DNA of 24,409 nt from an uncultured Eubacteriales bacterium (GCA_900553295.1 USCR01000019.1:1-24409), one strand, 5' to 3'; positions 7,750 through 15,759 are shown, counted from the first letter of the stretch. Notes: generated by a model not told the origin, from the letters alone. Numbers and translations are program-made.

Positions 7750-8561
7750 AACGTCTGCTGGCCTTGCTGATGCTGCTATGGCTTCCAGTTACGGCGCTGG
7801 CGCAAAATCCTGTGGTGGTGGATGACGCAAATCTCTTCAGCACCCAGGAGGAGGCGAAGATTCAGAAAAAGGCGATGGAGATCATTCAGCGCTATCAGGT
7901 GGATGTGGTGGTTGTTACCAGCTATGCGCCACAAAAAGGCAAATCTCTGGCATTTGCCGATGACTACTATGACCGGAATGGCTATGGCGTGGGGGAGGAC
8001 GAAGCTGGGCTGCTCTATCTCATCGATATGAGTAACCGCGTCCCCACCATCTCCACCAAGGGCATCATGATTGACTACATTACCGATAGCCGCCTTGAAG
8101 AGTTGTTCGATTGCAGCTATGACGCGTTGGCGGCGGGGGATTATGCCAGATCCACCATGCAGTTACTGAACCGTCTGGGGAGTTTTTTGGCAGACGGCAT
8201 CCAGGAAGGCTCCTTCCGCTATGATAAGGCTACCGGGAAACGGCTTACGGGACTGTATAATGCATTGACCTCCGGCGAGCTGCTGGTGGCGGTGCTGGCA
8301 GGGATAGGCGTTGCGCTGGGAATGATTGCCCTGATCGCGGGAAAATATCAGCTTCGCACGAGTACCTACCATTATGACCTGCAGGAACACAGCAGCTTTC
8401 ATGCGGACGTGGACCAGGAACGATATATCCGCAGCACGGTGGTGCATCGCGCGAAACCCCAGCATACTGGCCATCCCGGTGGGGGAGGAGGCGGCGGCAG
8501 CGGGGTACATACCTCCTCCGGCGGTGGTGTCCATGGCGGTGGCAGCGGCAGAGGATTCTGA
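7743..8561 (+). CDS. TPM-domain membrane protein with Gly-rich tail
   Basis: The ATG at 7743 is chosen because GGGAGG lies nine bases upstream and a signal peptide follows directly (MVKRLLALLMLLWLPVTALAQ, cleavage near residue 20). The product has 272 residues. Residues about 25-160 match the TPM (TLP18.3/Psb32/MOLO-1) domain: VVVDDANLFSTQEEAKI, YQVDVVVVTSYAPQ, YYDRNGYGVGEDEAGLLYLID and a STKG motif. A membrane segment lies at about 183-203. The tail is a Gly-, His- and Ser-rich low-complexity stretch ending GSGRGF, typical of bacterial TPM proteins. Known TPM proteins act in photosystem repair or membrane protein quality control; the role here is not known. It overlaps the zinc-ribbon gene by seven bases, so the two proteins probably act together. 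Confidence 0.85.
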   Translation: MVKRLLALLMLLWLPVTALAQNPVVVDDANLFSTQEEAKIQKKAMEIIQRYQVDVVVVTSYAPQKGKSLAFADDYYDRNGYGVGEDEAGLLYLIDMSNRVPTISTKGIMIDYITDSRLEELFDCSYDALAAGDYARSTMQLLNRLGSFLADGIQEGSFRYDKATGKRLTGLYNALTSGELLVAVLAGIGVALGMIALIAGKYQLRTSTYHYDLQEHSSFHADVDQERYIRSTVVHRAKPQHTGHPGGGGGGGSGVHTSSGGGVHGGGSGRGF

Positions 8562-8609
8562 GCGGCTGAGCATCAGATGAGCTAGATAAACTTGAGGAGA
8601 TTGATTACG

Positions 8610-9107
8610 GTGGTGCAGTTGGTTGCCTATTCGTCGGAGTACCGAGGCGATGCCCTGAGCCTTATCCAGGGATTCTGGCTGGCACATAATCAATACCAGC
8701 AAACTGCGGCTGAAGCCGAGGAAGACCTTGATGCCTGGACGCAGGAAGGTCATCGCTTTTATTTTATCCAGACAGAAGATGACTTTGTTGGCTTTTTGCA
8801 TTTGGGAAGCCGCGGCGGCGCGTGCGATTGGCTGGAAGATGTTTTTGTGAAACCGGAGCATCAGAACCAGGGAATTGGAACACAAGCCATTCGCCTTGCA
8901 GAGGAAATTGTGCGGACCTACTCCGTCTCCATGTATATAGAAGCGGCGGCGCGCAACCAGCAGGCTATTCGCTTGTACCACCGCCTGGGGTATGAATGCC
9001 TCAATACCATCTCCGTGCGTAAGGATTTCCCGGGCTTTGCCTATGATATAAAGCGGCAGGAAACACTTTATGGACTCCCTTTTGAGATCCGAAGCCCTAA
9101 GGAATAG
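8610..9107 (+). CDS. GNAT-family N-acetyltransferase
   Basis: The GTG at 8610 is preferred because GAGGAG (8595-8600) lies nine bases upstream; a TTG at 8592 in the same frame would overlap that site. The product has 165 residues. The GNAT fold is clear: WLEDVFVKPEHQNQGIGTQAI is the beta4 strand and acetyl-CoA pyrophosphate loop (QNQGIG), then AEEIVRTYSVSMYIEAAARNQQAIRLYHRLGYECL is the conserved second half. It transfers an acetyl group from acetyl-CoA to an amine; the substrate cannot be predicted. It follows the TPM gene by 48 bases on the same strand, with no terminator between them. It is followed by the hairpin array at 9127. Confidence 0.9.
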   Translation: MVQLVAYSSEYRGDALSLIQGFWLAHNQYQQTAAEAEEDLDAWTQEGHRFYFIQTEDDFVGFLHLGSRGGACDWLEDVFVKPEHQNQGIGTQAIRLAEEIVRTYSVSMYIEAAARNQQAIRLYHRLGYECLNTISVRKDFPGFAYDIKRQETLYGLPFEIRSPKE

Positions 9108-9126
9108 ACAGAAACAGATGCTGCAC

Positions 9127-9370
9127 CCCCTTGCCAAATGGCAAGGGGACAGCGTGTCGAAAAAGTGGCAGATGCCACTTTTTCGAGGAAGCAAATTCGG
9201 TCAACCAGAGGTCGCCCGAATTTGTAAGGAATTGATTTTGCAAGCAAAATCAACGACCCGCGAAGCCGGCAAAGCCGGCTTACACGAAGAAAAGTCAGAG
9301 GGGCTGCGGCCCCTCCGACACCTCCTGAAGGTTTTTTGACAGTCTGCCCCCTTGCCAAATGGCAAGGGGG
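9127..9370. repeat. Array of seven perfect hairpins bounded by a duplicated palindrome
   Basis: This noncoding stretch holds seven consecutive inverted repeats. Arms are: 9127-9135/9140-9148 (CCCCTTGCC); 9157-9170/9173-9186 (TCGAAAAAGTGGCA, 14 bp with a two-base loop); 9192-9200/9216-9224 (CAAATTCGG); 9232-9241/9244-9253 (TTGATTTTGC); 9263-9270/9274-9281 (AAGCCGGC); 9298-9304/9309-9315 (GAGGGGC); 9347-9356/9361-9370 (CCCCCTTGCC). The first and last units are the same palindrome with the same AAAT loop, so the block has repeated ends. The last is followed by ATATTTTTA and could end transcription of the GNAT gene. No ORF of interest and no tRNA lie here. It resembles a composite intergenic repeat (REP- or MITE-like) of the kind found in many gut Clostridia genomes. 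Confidence 0.8.
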
Positions 9371-9394
9371 ATATTTTTATCGCGTGAAATGATG

Positions 9395-9449
9395 AAAAAA
9401 AGAAGGCTTGCCGAACCGTATCAGAACCGTCGGTAAGCCTTCTTCGATT
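9395..9449 (-). terminator. Terminator of the rnf operon (bidirectional)
   Basis: Arms 9444-9431 and 9413-9400 pair over 14 positions with one mismatch (minus strand AAGAAGGCTTACCG with CGGCAAGCCTTCTT). They are followed by seven U residues on the minus strand. On the plus strand the same stem is followed by CGATTTTT, so it may also stop transcripts from the GNAT side. It lies about 50 bases past the rnfB stop. Confidence 0.85.
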
Positions 9450-9494
9450 TTTGCAACAAATAAGGTTTGCTGGCAAACCAGAAGGATTCAGACG

Positions 9495-10688
9495 TTACTT
9501 CTTTGCCTTCTCAGTTTGCACGGTGGTTTCGTTGCTCTTCATGGGATTGCTGGTTTCCTTGGCAGCAGCCTCACGGGCGGCCTTGGCTTCCAGCGCGGCC
9601 TTGATCTTGGCCTCCATTTCGGGCGTGCGCTGAGGCGCAGCCGGCTTGGCAGCCAGTACCTGTTCGGGCGTGGTGCCAACCTTGGCGTTTGCATCGCGGG
9701 TATGTTCGCGCACCTTCATGGTAATGCACTTCTTGGGGCACTTCTCTGCGCACTTGCCGCAGCCCGTGCAGGCATTGGTAACAACATGCGGCTGCTTCAC
9801 TTCGCCCACAATGGCCTCAAACTGGCACTGACGCTTGCACATGCCGCAGCCAATGCACTCGTCCTTGTTGATCTCGGCAATCTTGCGGTTATCCCAGTCC
9901 GCCCACATGGCGCCGGTGGGGCAGGCCTCGGCGCACATCATGCAGCCGCGGCACTTGTCCATGTCAATCTTGGGCAGGTGGTTCACCATGGTAATGGCCT
10001 CAAACTTGCAGGCCAGGGCGCAACGCTCGCAGCCGATGCAACCCATCCGGCAGTTGTCGCTGACCAGGTGCCCCTCGTCCGCCGCACGGCACAGCACGCG
10101 CACGGGACGGGTTACGGGCTGAAGCTCCAGCACATGCTTGGGGCATGCTTCCACACACTTGCCGCAGCTCTGGCACTTCTCCGGATCTACTACGGCAATC
10201 TTCAGCCGTTCATCGATATGGATGGCGTCAAAGGGGCAGGCACGCACGCAGGTCCCCAGACCCAGACAAGCGAATTTGCAGGCACGGTTGCCATCGGAAA
10301 CCAACGTAGCGGCGACACAGTCCTGAATGCCGGTATAATTGAACTTGTTTTTGCAGTGCTCGATGTCGCCCTGGCAGATAACCTGTGCCACCTTCTTCAC
10401 GGCAGTGGTATCGGCCGTAACACCCATAATGGCCGCAATCTTCTCGGCCACGCCCGTGCCGCCCACGGGGCAGGCATTCACGGGTGCCTTGCCCGCAGCA
10501 ATGGCGTCTGCGCAACCGTCGCAGCCAGGATAGCCACAGCCGCCGCAGTTGGCACCGGGCAGAGCCTCACGCACAGCATCCCGCTTGGGATTGGTAGGAA
10601 CCGCAAACACCTTGGCGGCGCCCGTCAGCACAAGGCCAAATACGAGCCCCATGGCGCCCAGGATAACGGCAGCCCATAAAATATCCAT
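9495..10688 (-). CDS. rnfB: Rnf complex subunit RnfB, extended ferredoxin-type
   Basis: RnfB is the electron-input subunit that takes electrons from ferredoxin at the cytoplasmic face. The 397-residue protein has an N-terminal membrane anchor (about 4-30), then the FeS domain CGGCGYPGCDGC (C48, C51, C56, C73). Six further [4Fe-4S] motifs follow in three pairs: C137-C151 and C172-C182; C217-C227 and C246-C256; C278-C288 and C307-C317. That makes seven predicted clusters. Proteobacterial RnfB has about 190 residues and three clusters; longer forms are usual in Clostridia. The last 55 residues are Ala/Lys/Glu-rich and cluster-free. It is the last gene of the operon, 13 bases after rnfA, with AAGGGGGA upstream, and is followed by a strong terminator. 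Confidence 0.96.
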   Translation of the reverse strand: MDILWAAVILGAMGLVFGLVLTGAAKVFAVPTNPKRDAVREALPGANCGGCGYPGCDGCADAIAAGKAPVNACPVGGTGVAEKIAAIMGVTADTTAVKKVAQVICQGDIEHCKNKFNYTGIQDCVAATLVSDGNRACKFACLGLGTCVRACPFDAIHIDERLKIAVVDPEKCQSCGKCVEACPKHVLELQPVTRPVRVLCRAADEGHLVSDNCRMGCIGCERCALACKFEAITMVNHLPKIDMDKCRGCMMCAEACPTGAMWADWDNRKIAEINKDECIGCGMCKRQCQFEAIVGEVKQPHVVTNACTGCGKCAEKCPKKCITMKVREHTRDANAKVGTTPEQVLAAKPAAPQRTPEMEAKIKAALEAKAAREAAAKETSNPMKSNETTVQTEKAKK

Positions 10689-10701
10689 TCTTTCGTCCCC
10701 C

Positions 10702-11280
10702 TTACTTGATCAGGCCGCCGAAGCCCATGAAGGACACAGCCATCAGGCCGGCGGTTACCAGCGCGCCGGGGAAGCCATCCATCCACTTGGGCATCTGGCT
10801 CAGGCTCAGACGCTCACGAATACCGGCCATCAGCAAAAGCGCCAGGGTAAAGCCCAGGGCGGCGCTGCAGCCGCTAACCACGCTCTCCAGCAGGTTGTAT
10901 CCCGAGTCGGAGTTCAGAATGGCGGCGCCCAGCACGGCACAGTTGGTGGTAATCAGGGGCAGGTAAACGCCCAGGGCCTGGTACAGGGAGAAGCTCAGCT
11001 TCTTCAGCGCCATTTCTACCACCTGCACCAACACGGCAATGACCAGAATGAATGCAATGGTGCGCATGTACATCAGGTCAAAGGGAACCAGCAGGAAGTG
11101 CTCCACCAGCCAGGACATGAAAGAGGCCAGCGTCATGACAAAGGTTACAGCCATGCCCATGCCCAGGGCCGTGTCCACCTTCTTGGAAACGCCCAGGAAG
11201 GGGCAGATACCCATAAACTTGTTCATGACGTAGTTGTTGACCAGTATGGAGCCGATCAGAATGGTAAGATACGTATTCAT
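10702..11280 (-). CDS. rnfA: Rnf complex membrane subunit RnfA
   Basis: This 192-residue, highly hydrophobic protein has about six membrane segments and the RnfA signature: NNYVMNKFMGICPFLGVSKK near the start and PLITTNCAVLGAAIL in the second half. The Cys of each motif is thought to help bind a membrane [2Fe-2S] cluster shared with RnfE, which carries electrons across the membrane. It is homologous to RnfE and to NqrE of the Na+-NQR complex. The stop of rnfE and the ATG of rnfA share one base (TGATG), so the two are translationally coupled. RnfA normally sits between RnfE and RnfB in the operon, as here. Confidence 0.97.
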   Translation of the reverse strand: MNTYLTILIGSILVNNYVMNKFMGICPFLGVSKKVDTALGMGMAVTFVMTLASFMSWLVEHFLLVPFDLMYMRTIAFILVIAVLVQVVEMALKKLSFSLYQALGVYLPLITTNCAVLGAAILNSDSGYNLLESVVSGCSAALGFTLALLLMAGIRERLSLSQMPKWMDGFPGALVTAGLMAVSFMGFGGLIK

Positions 11281-11927
11281 CAGCCCAGCTCCTCCTTTGC
11301 CTTCATTTCTTTACGACGGGCCAAACCCTTACGGATGGCGTTGACAAGGATCAGCAGCAGACCCAGGGTAATGAAACCACCGGGAACCTGCAGCATGATG
11401 GCCATGGGCTCATAGCTTTCGGGCATCAGCTGGGCGCCAAAGATGGTGCCGCTGCCCAGCAGCTCGCGGATGGCGGACAGAATGGTGATGGCGCAGGTGA
11501 AGCCCAGGCCCATACCCAGACCATCAGCCAGGGATGCCACCGGACCGTTCTTGAAGGCGAAGGCCTCCGCCCGGGCAAAGATGATGCAGTTTACAACAAT
11601 CAAGGGAATGTACACGCCCAGCGCATCGCTCAGATCCGGCAGATACGCCTTGAGCAGCATTTCCACAATGGACACGAAGGAAGCAATGACCACAATGAAG
11701 GCCGGAATGCGAATCCGCTCGGAAATGATATTCCGCAGCAGGGAAATCAGCAAATTGGAACAGATCAGCACCGCCGTGGTGGCCAGACCCATGCCAATGC
11801 CGTTCATGGCCGCCGTGGTAACGCCCAGGGTGGGGCACATACCCAGCATCAGCACGAAGGTGGGGTTTTCGGTAATCAGACCGTTCAGGAAAACCTGAAA
11901 GGCATTCTTTTTCTGCGTGTCAGGCAT
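11280..11927 (-). CDS. rnfE: Rnf complex membrane subunit RnfE
   Basis: The 215-residue membrane protein matches RnfE/NqrD: FLNGLITENPTFVLMLGMCPTLGVTTAAMNGIGMG at the N-terminus and PLIVVNCIIFARAEAFA in the middle, with about six membrane segments. The Cys residues in the MCPTLG and VNCIIFARA motifs are the counterparts of those in RnfA. The C-terminus is charged (ARRKEMKAKEELG). GGGGAGGTG lies upstream of the ATG, inside the 3' end of rnfD, and the two genes overlap by eight bases (ATGCCTGA). In known Rnf operons rnfG lies between rnfD and rnfE; here there is no space for it. Confidence 0.96.
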   Translation of the reverse strand: MPDTQKKNAFQVFLNGLITENPTFVLMLGMCPTLGVTTAAMNGIGMGLATTAVLICSNLLISLLRNIISERIRIPAFIVVIASFVSIVEMLLKAYLPDLSDALGVYIPLIVVNCIIFARAEAFAFKNGPVASLADGLGMGLGFTCAITILSAIRELLGSGTIFGAQLMPESYEPMAIMLQVPGGFITLGLLLILVNAIRKGLARRKEMKAKEELG

Positions 11928-12861
11928 GCTGTTTCACCTCCCCAAAGGGCTTGGGCATGGTATACTTGTCGATCAGCGGCGTAGCCACGTTCATCAGCAG
12001 GATGGCAAAAGAGCATCCTTCCGGATAAGAAGCATAGGCGCGGATCACAAACAGGAAAATGCCGCAGCCAATGCCCATGATGACCCGGCCGGGATTGGTT
12101 ACCGGGCTGGTGGCATAGTCCGTCGCCATGAAGAAGGCGCCCAGGAACAGACCGCCGGACAGGATCTGGTACAGGGCCATTTCCGCGCCGTCCTTGATGA
12201 GGTAGCACACAAACACCGTGGCAATAAAGGTGACGGGAATCTTCCAGTCCACAATGCGGCGCAGGATCAGATACACGCCGCCCAGCAGCAGCGCCAGCTT
12301 GCAGGTTTCGCCCAGCACGCCGGGGATGTTGCCCAGGAACAGGTCCATCAGGTTGACGCCGGCCACGCTGCCGGTGCCCAGGGAGTTCAAGGGAGTGGCG
12401 GTGGATACACCGTCCAGCATGAACCGGGTTGCCGGATAGGTGGTCATCTGCGTGGCCCAGCTCACAAAGAGGATGGCGCGGGCAGCCAGGGCAGGATTCA
12501 TGAAGTTGCTGCCGATGCCGCCAAAGATCTGCTTTACCAGCACGATGGCAATCACCGCGCCCACTACGGCCAGCCATACCGGCGCATTGGCAGGCAGGTT
12601 GTATGCCAGCAGCAGACCCGTTACCACGGCGCTCCAGTCGCCCACGGTAACCTTCTGATGGGTCAGCTTCTGGTAGAAATATTCAGCCAGCACCGCGCTG
12701 ATCACGCTGGCGGCAATGAGTACGGCCGCCTGCGAACCAAACAGGATGATGCCCGCGATGCCCGCGGGGGCCAGTGCCAGGCAAACTTCCTGCATGATGC
12801 GCCGGGTGGATACATGGTCCCTCAGGTGCGGCGAAGAAGAAACCGCAAGATTCTTCTGCAT
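11920..12861 (-). CDS. rnfD: Rnf complex flavin-bearing membrane subunit RnfD
   Basis: From the ATG at 12861 (GGAGGG six bases upstream) the product has 313 residues and about eight to ten membrane segments. It matches RnfD/NqrB: SSPHLRDHVSTRRIM at the start, GGIGSNFMNPALAARAILF in the middle, and GGLFLGAFFMATDYATSPV later. The sequence DGVSTATPLNSL carries the flavinylation motif, and Thr156 is the predicted site where ApbE attaches FMN through a phosphoester. In the working complex electrons pass between the FMN of RnfG and this subunit, and this step is tied to ion movement. The start codon is two bases after the rnfC stop and the stop overlaps rnfE by eight bases. The partner RnfG is not encoded in this operon. 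Confidence 0.96.
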   Translation of the reverse strand: MQKNLAVSSSPHLRDHVSTRRIMQEVCLALAPAGIAGIILFGSQAAVLIAASVISAVLAEYFYQKLTHQKVTVGDWSAVVTGLLLAYNLPANAPVWLAVVGAVIAIVLVKQIFGGIGSNFMNPALAARAILFVSWATQMTTYPATRFMLDGVSTATPLNSLGTGSVAGVNLMDLFLGNIPGVLGETCKLALLLGGVYLILRRIVDWKIPVTFIATVFVCYLIKDGAEMALYQILSGGLFLGAFFMATDYATSPVTNPGRVIMGIGCGIFLFVIRAYASYPEGCSFAILLMNVATPLIDKYTMPKPFGEVKQHA

Positions 12862-12863
12862 GC

Positions 12864-14240
12864 TTAACCCTCCTTCTTGACGGCCGCTTGGGCGGCCTTG
12901 GCAGCGGCCTGTGCCTTGCGGCGGCGGTCGCCCACAACGCGCTTGACTACGCGGCAGCTCTGGGTCAGGCTGCGCTTGGCGGGGCAAACGAAGGTGCAGC
13001 ACCCGCATTCGATACAGTTCATGGCACCGATGGCTGCCGCAGCCTCATAGCGGTCAGCGCGCATAAGCGCGTCGATCTTGGCGGGAGCCAGGTTCATGGG
13101 GCAGGCACGCATGCAGCGGCCGCAGCGGATGCAGGCGCTTTCGTGGGGTTCCATGGCCTCCTGGCCCAGGCAAAGAATGCCGGAGCAGCCCTTGGTCACG
13201 GGAATGTCCGTGCGGGAGATGGCCATGCCCATCATGGGGCCGCCATACAGGAACTGCTTCACGCCGTCCTCCATGCCGCCGGCAGCCTCGATCAGTGCGC
13301 TGAGGGGCGTACCAATGCGCACCAGGAAGTTGCCGGGCTTGCGTACCAGACCGCCCACCGTGGTTACCCGCTCAATGAGCGGACGGCCTTCCCGGATGGC
13401 CCGGTCAATGGCATACACCGTACCCACGTTGGCCACAACCACGCCCACGTCCAGGGGCAGGCCGCCGGTGGGCACCTTGCGGCGGGTCAATGCATAGACC
13501 AGCTGCTTTTCACCGCCCTGGGGATAGCGCACGGGCAGGGCACGGATCTCGATGCCCTCGGTGGCGCTGGCGGCGGTACGCAGGGCCTCAATGGCGTCGG
13601 GCTTGTTGTCCTCCACGCCCACCAGGGCTTCCTTCACGTCCAGGGCCAGCATCATCAGACGGATGCCGTCAATGATTTCGGCGGACTTTTCCAGCATCAG
13701 GCGGTGGTCGGCAGTAAGGTAGGGCTCACACTCCGCACCGTTGATGACCAGCTTTTCGATCTTCTTCCCGTTGGGCGGGGTGATCTTTACCGCGGTGGGG
13801 AAGGTGGCGCCGCCAAGGCCCACGATACCGGCCTCACGGACGATCTGCTGAAGTTCTGCCGCAGACAGCGTCTCAGGATGCGTGGAAGGCTTGAGCTCCA
13901 CCCACTCTTCCTTGTAGTCATTGTCAATGATGACCGCAGGAGATTGAACGCCGCTGGCAAGAACACAGGGCTGAATGTCCACCACCGTGCCGGAGACGGA
14001 GGCGTGGACGGGCGCAGACACATAGCCGCCCGCTTCGCCGATCAGCTGGCCAACCTTGACATGGTCGCCCTTTTTGACCAGCGCCTTGGCGGGTGCGCCG
14101 ATGTGCTGCTGCAGCGGGATGACAACCCGCGGCGGGGCAGAAAGCTGTGCGATGGGGTTATGACCATTGACAGCCTTGCCGTTTTTGCCCTCGTGGGGGT
14201 GAACACCCCCGGGAAACAGACGTGAACCAAACACGGACAA
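12864..14240 (-). CDS. rnfC: Rnf complex NADH-binding subunit RnfC
   Basis: RnfC holds the NAD(H) site of the complex. The 458-residue protein starts with the typical GSRLFPGGVHPHEGK, has a biotinyl/lipoyl-like N-terminal fold, then a NuoF-like NADH/FMN domain with GIVGLGGATFPTAVK and INGAECEPYLTADHR (about 138-180). Two [4Fe-4S] motifs follow, CIRCGRCMRACP and CIECGCCTFVCP, and an Ala/Lys-rich tail. The listed start is a TTG at 14240 with AAGGGGG four bases upstream. A GTG two codons later (14234) fits the same ribosome site with better spacing, so the exact start is open. It is the first gene of the operon, behind a sigma-A-type promoter. Confidence 0.96.
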   Translation of the reverse strand: MSVFGSRLFPGGVHPHEGKNGKAVNGHNPIAQLSAPPRVVIPLQQHIGAPAKALVKKGDHVKVGQLIGEAGGYVSAPVHASVSGTVVDIQPCVLASGVQSPAVIIDNDYKEEWVELKPSTHPETLSAAELQQIVREAGIVGLGGATFPTAVKITPPNGKKIEKLVINGAECEPYLTADHRLMLEKSAEIIDGIRLMMLALDVKEALVGVEDNKPDAIEALRTAASATEGIEIRALPVRYPQGGEKQLVYALTRRKVPTGGLPLDVGVVVANVGTVYAIDRAIREGRPLIERVTTVGGLVRKPGNFLVRIGTPLSALIEAAGGMEDGVKQFLYGGPMMGMAISRTDIPVTKGCSGILCLGQEAMEPHESACIRCGRCMRACPMNLAPAKIDALMRADRYEAAAAIGAMNCIECGCCTFVCPAKRSLTQSCRVVKRVVGDRRRKAQAAAKAAQAAVKKEG

Positions 14241-14315
14241 AGGTCCCCCTTCCCAATGCTCTCCAGGGGTTGGAGAACATCTTGAATATGGAAATTGGTG
14301 ATAAGCACAGCTTTC

Positions 14316-14343
14316 ATTATATCATATTTCCACGCATTGTGAA
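14316..14343 (-). promoter_or_regulatory. Promoter of the rnf operon
   Basis: On the minus strand TTCACA (14343-14338), a 16-base spacer and a perfect TATAAT (14321-14316) lie in an AT-rich patch. The predicted start is near 14309, giving a leader of about 70 bases. The leader contains a small hairpin, TCTCCA-ACCCC-TGGAGA, just before the ribosome site. Confidence 0.7.
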
Positions 14344-14378
14344 GAGGTTGCAGGGAAGTTTTCCGCATTCTTGCGCAG

Positions 14379-14397
14379 AAAAAAGCGGAAAAGCCGC
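14379..14397 (-). terminator. Probable terminator after the flippase gene
   Basis: On the minus strand GCGG and CCGC pair around CTTTT and are followed by six U residues, about 60 bases past the flippase stop. The stem is short, so the call is moderate. It separates the flippase transcript from the rnf promoter. Confidence 0.45.
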
Positions 14398-14457
14398 GCC
14401 TTATGCGGAGGAAAGGCGGGCTTTTCCCATGAAAAGGTACAGATACCATGATGAATT

Positions 14458-15759
14458 TTACCGAATCATGGCGGAGGCTGCTTCCTGGGGCGTATTGCGC
14501 CACAGCAGCAGCGCGCACCAGCCCAGATTGATCAGCTGGCCGGCCATGGTTGCCAGCGCTGCTCCGAAAAGCCGTAGACCGGGCATGGCGCAGAGCCACG
14601 CGGTCAGGCAAAGGGATACGCAGGCGGAAAGCACCGTTCCCGTTAATGCTTTGCGCTGAAGGCCGAGGCCCGCAATCATTCCGCCCATCACCTGGCGCAG
14701 GGCCATGATGGCCGCCAGGGGTGACATCAGACGCACCAGTGGGGCAAGGGCGTGCTGGCGGTAGATGGTATTGCCGATGAAATCCGCGCCGAGGATCAGC
14801 CCCGCGCAGCAGAGTATACCGGCTGCCCCTGCCCACAGCAGCAGCCGGCGCATGGTATGCCGCAGCGCCCGGGGATGGGTTTCCCGGGCGGAAATGGCTG
14901 GGGAGGCCACCACCCCCAGTGCCCCGGTGAAAATGGAGGGAAGCATCATCAGCGGCATGGCCATGCCGCTCAGCAGGCCGAATTGCGCGGTGGCAGCCTC
15001 GGCGCTCAGACCGGACATGCGCAGACAAGCAGGCAGCAGCACTGCCGTAAACGCCCGGGTACCCGTAATGCATAGCCGGGCCAGTATGGTAGGGACGCAT
15101 AAACGGAAAATCTGCTTGCGCAGCACCGGGCTGGGCTCTGGGCGTGTACGGGAAACATGGCTGTACCGGTACATGACCCACACGGCACAGGCTGCGGCCA
15201 ATACCTCTGCCGCTTGGGGAAGGGCCGCCTGCATGCCCAGGGTTTGGGGCGTGAACAGCCATAGAAAGCCCAGGGATAATAGCAGGCGCACCGTTTGCTC
15301 CGTGGCTTCGCACAGGGCGGGGAGCCGCGTGTTTTCCCGGCCATAGTACCAGCCGCTGTATGCGCCGCATAGCCCCAGCAGCCATATGGCTGGCGCCGTG
15401 CATAGCAGGCTGGGCAGCGTTCGCGTGTCCCCCAGCAGGCGTGCCAGGAGGGGCGAGAGCAATAGCAGCGCAGGCATCAGCACCAGGGAAAGGCGGTTTA
15501 CCAGCGAGAGCCCAGCCAACAGCACCTGCGGCTGGTCGCAGGCGGGACGCTTGGCAGTCAGGCGGCTCATGGCCATGGGGGTACCTGCCGTGACGGGGGT
15601 CAGCGCCAGCATACTCACCGAGGAAGCCATCTCCATCAGCCCCAGGGCTTGGGCATCCATCATACGGGCGAGAATCAGGCGCAGGAGAAACCCCAGCGCC
15701 CGGGTGTAGCCGTTGGCCAGGGACAGCACGGCCGCTTGCTTTTTCAGGCTTGTCGCCAC
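14458..15759 (-). CDS. SpoVB/MurJ-like oligosaccharide or lipid flippase (MOP superfamily)
   Basis: The GTG at 15759 is chosen because AAGGAAGG lies eight bases upstream and the typical N-terminus begins there. This gives 433 residues with about twelve membrane segments. SLANGYTRALGFLLRLILARMMDAQALGLMEMA and VTAGTPMAMSRLTAKR match the SpoVB/MurJ branch of the MOP superfamily, which flips lipid-linked precursors; SpoVB is needed for spore cortex in Bacillus. The protein is shorter than most SpoVB (about 500 residues) and lacks a long C-terminal extension. Its sporulation role is only suggested. A longer frame upstream (to 16038) runs antisense through the dCMP deaminase gene and is not real. 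It is transcribed divergently from that gene. Confidence 0.82.
   Translation of the reverse strand: MATSLKKQAAVLSLANGYTRALGFLLRLILARMMDAQALGLMEMASSVSMLALTPVTAGTPMAMSRLTAKRPACDQPQVLLAGLSLVNRLSLVLMPALLLLSPLLARLLGDTRTLPSLLCTAPAIWLLGLCGAYSGWYYGRENTRLPALCEATEQTVRLLLSLGFLWLFTPQTLGMQAALPQAAEVLAAACAVWVMYRYSHVSRTRPEPSPVLRKQIFRLCVPTILARLCITGTRAFTAVLLPACLRMSGLSAEAATAQFGLLSGMAMPLMMLPSIFTGALGVVASPAISARETHPRALRHTMRRLLLWAGAAGILCCAGLILGADFIGNTIYRQHALAPLVRLMSPLAAIMALRQVMGGMIAGLGLQRKALTGTVLSACVSLCLTAWLCAMPGLRLFGAALATMAGQLINLGWCALLLWRNTPQEAASAMIR

Noticed and set aside
9108..9494. tRNA genes, a CRISPR array or an insertion sequence in the hairpin block
   Set aside because: The hairpins are not cloverleaf-compatible, the units differ and are not evenly spaced with unique spacers, and there is no transposase.
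9408..14225. Long plus-strand frames opposite rnfB, rnfD and rnfC (423, 316 and 445 codons)
   Set aside because: These mirror the Fe-S and membrane genes on the other strand, with His/Gly/Ala-rich shadow translations and no ribosome sites.
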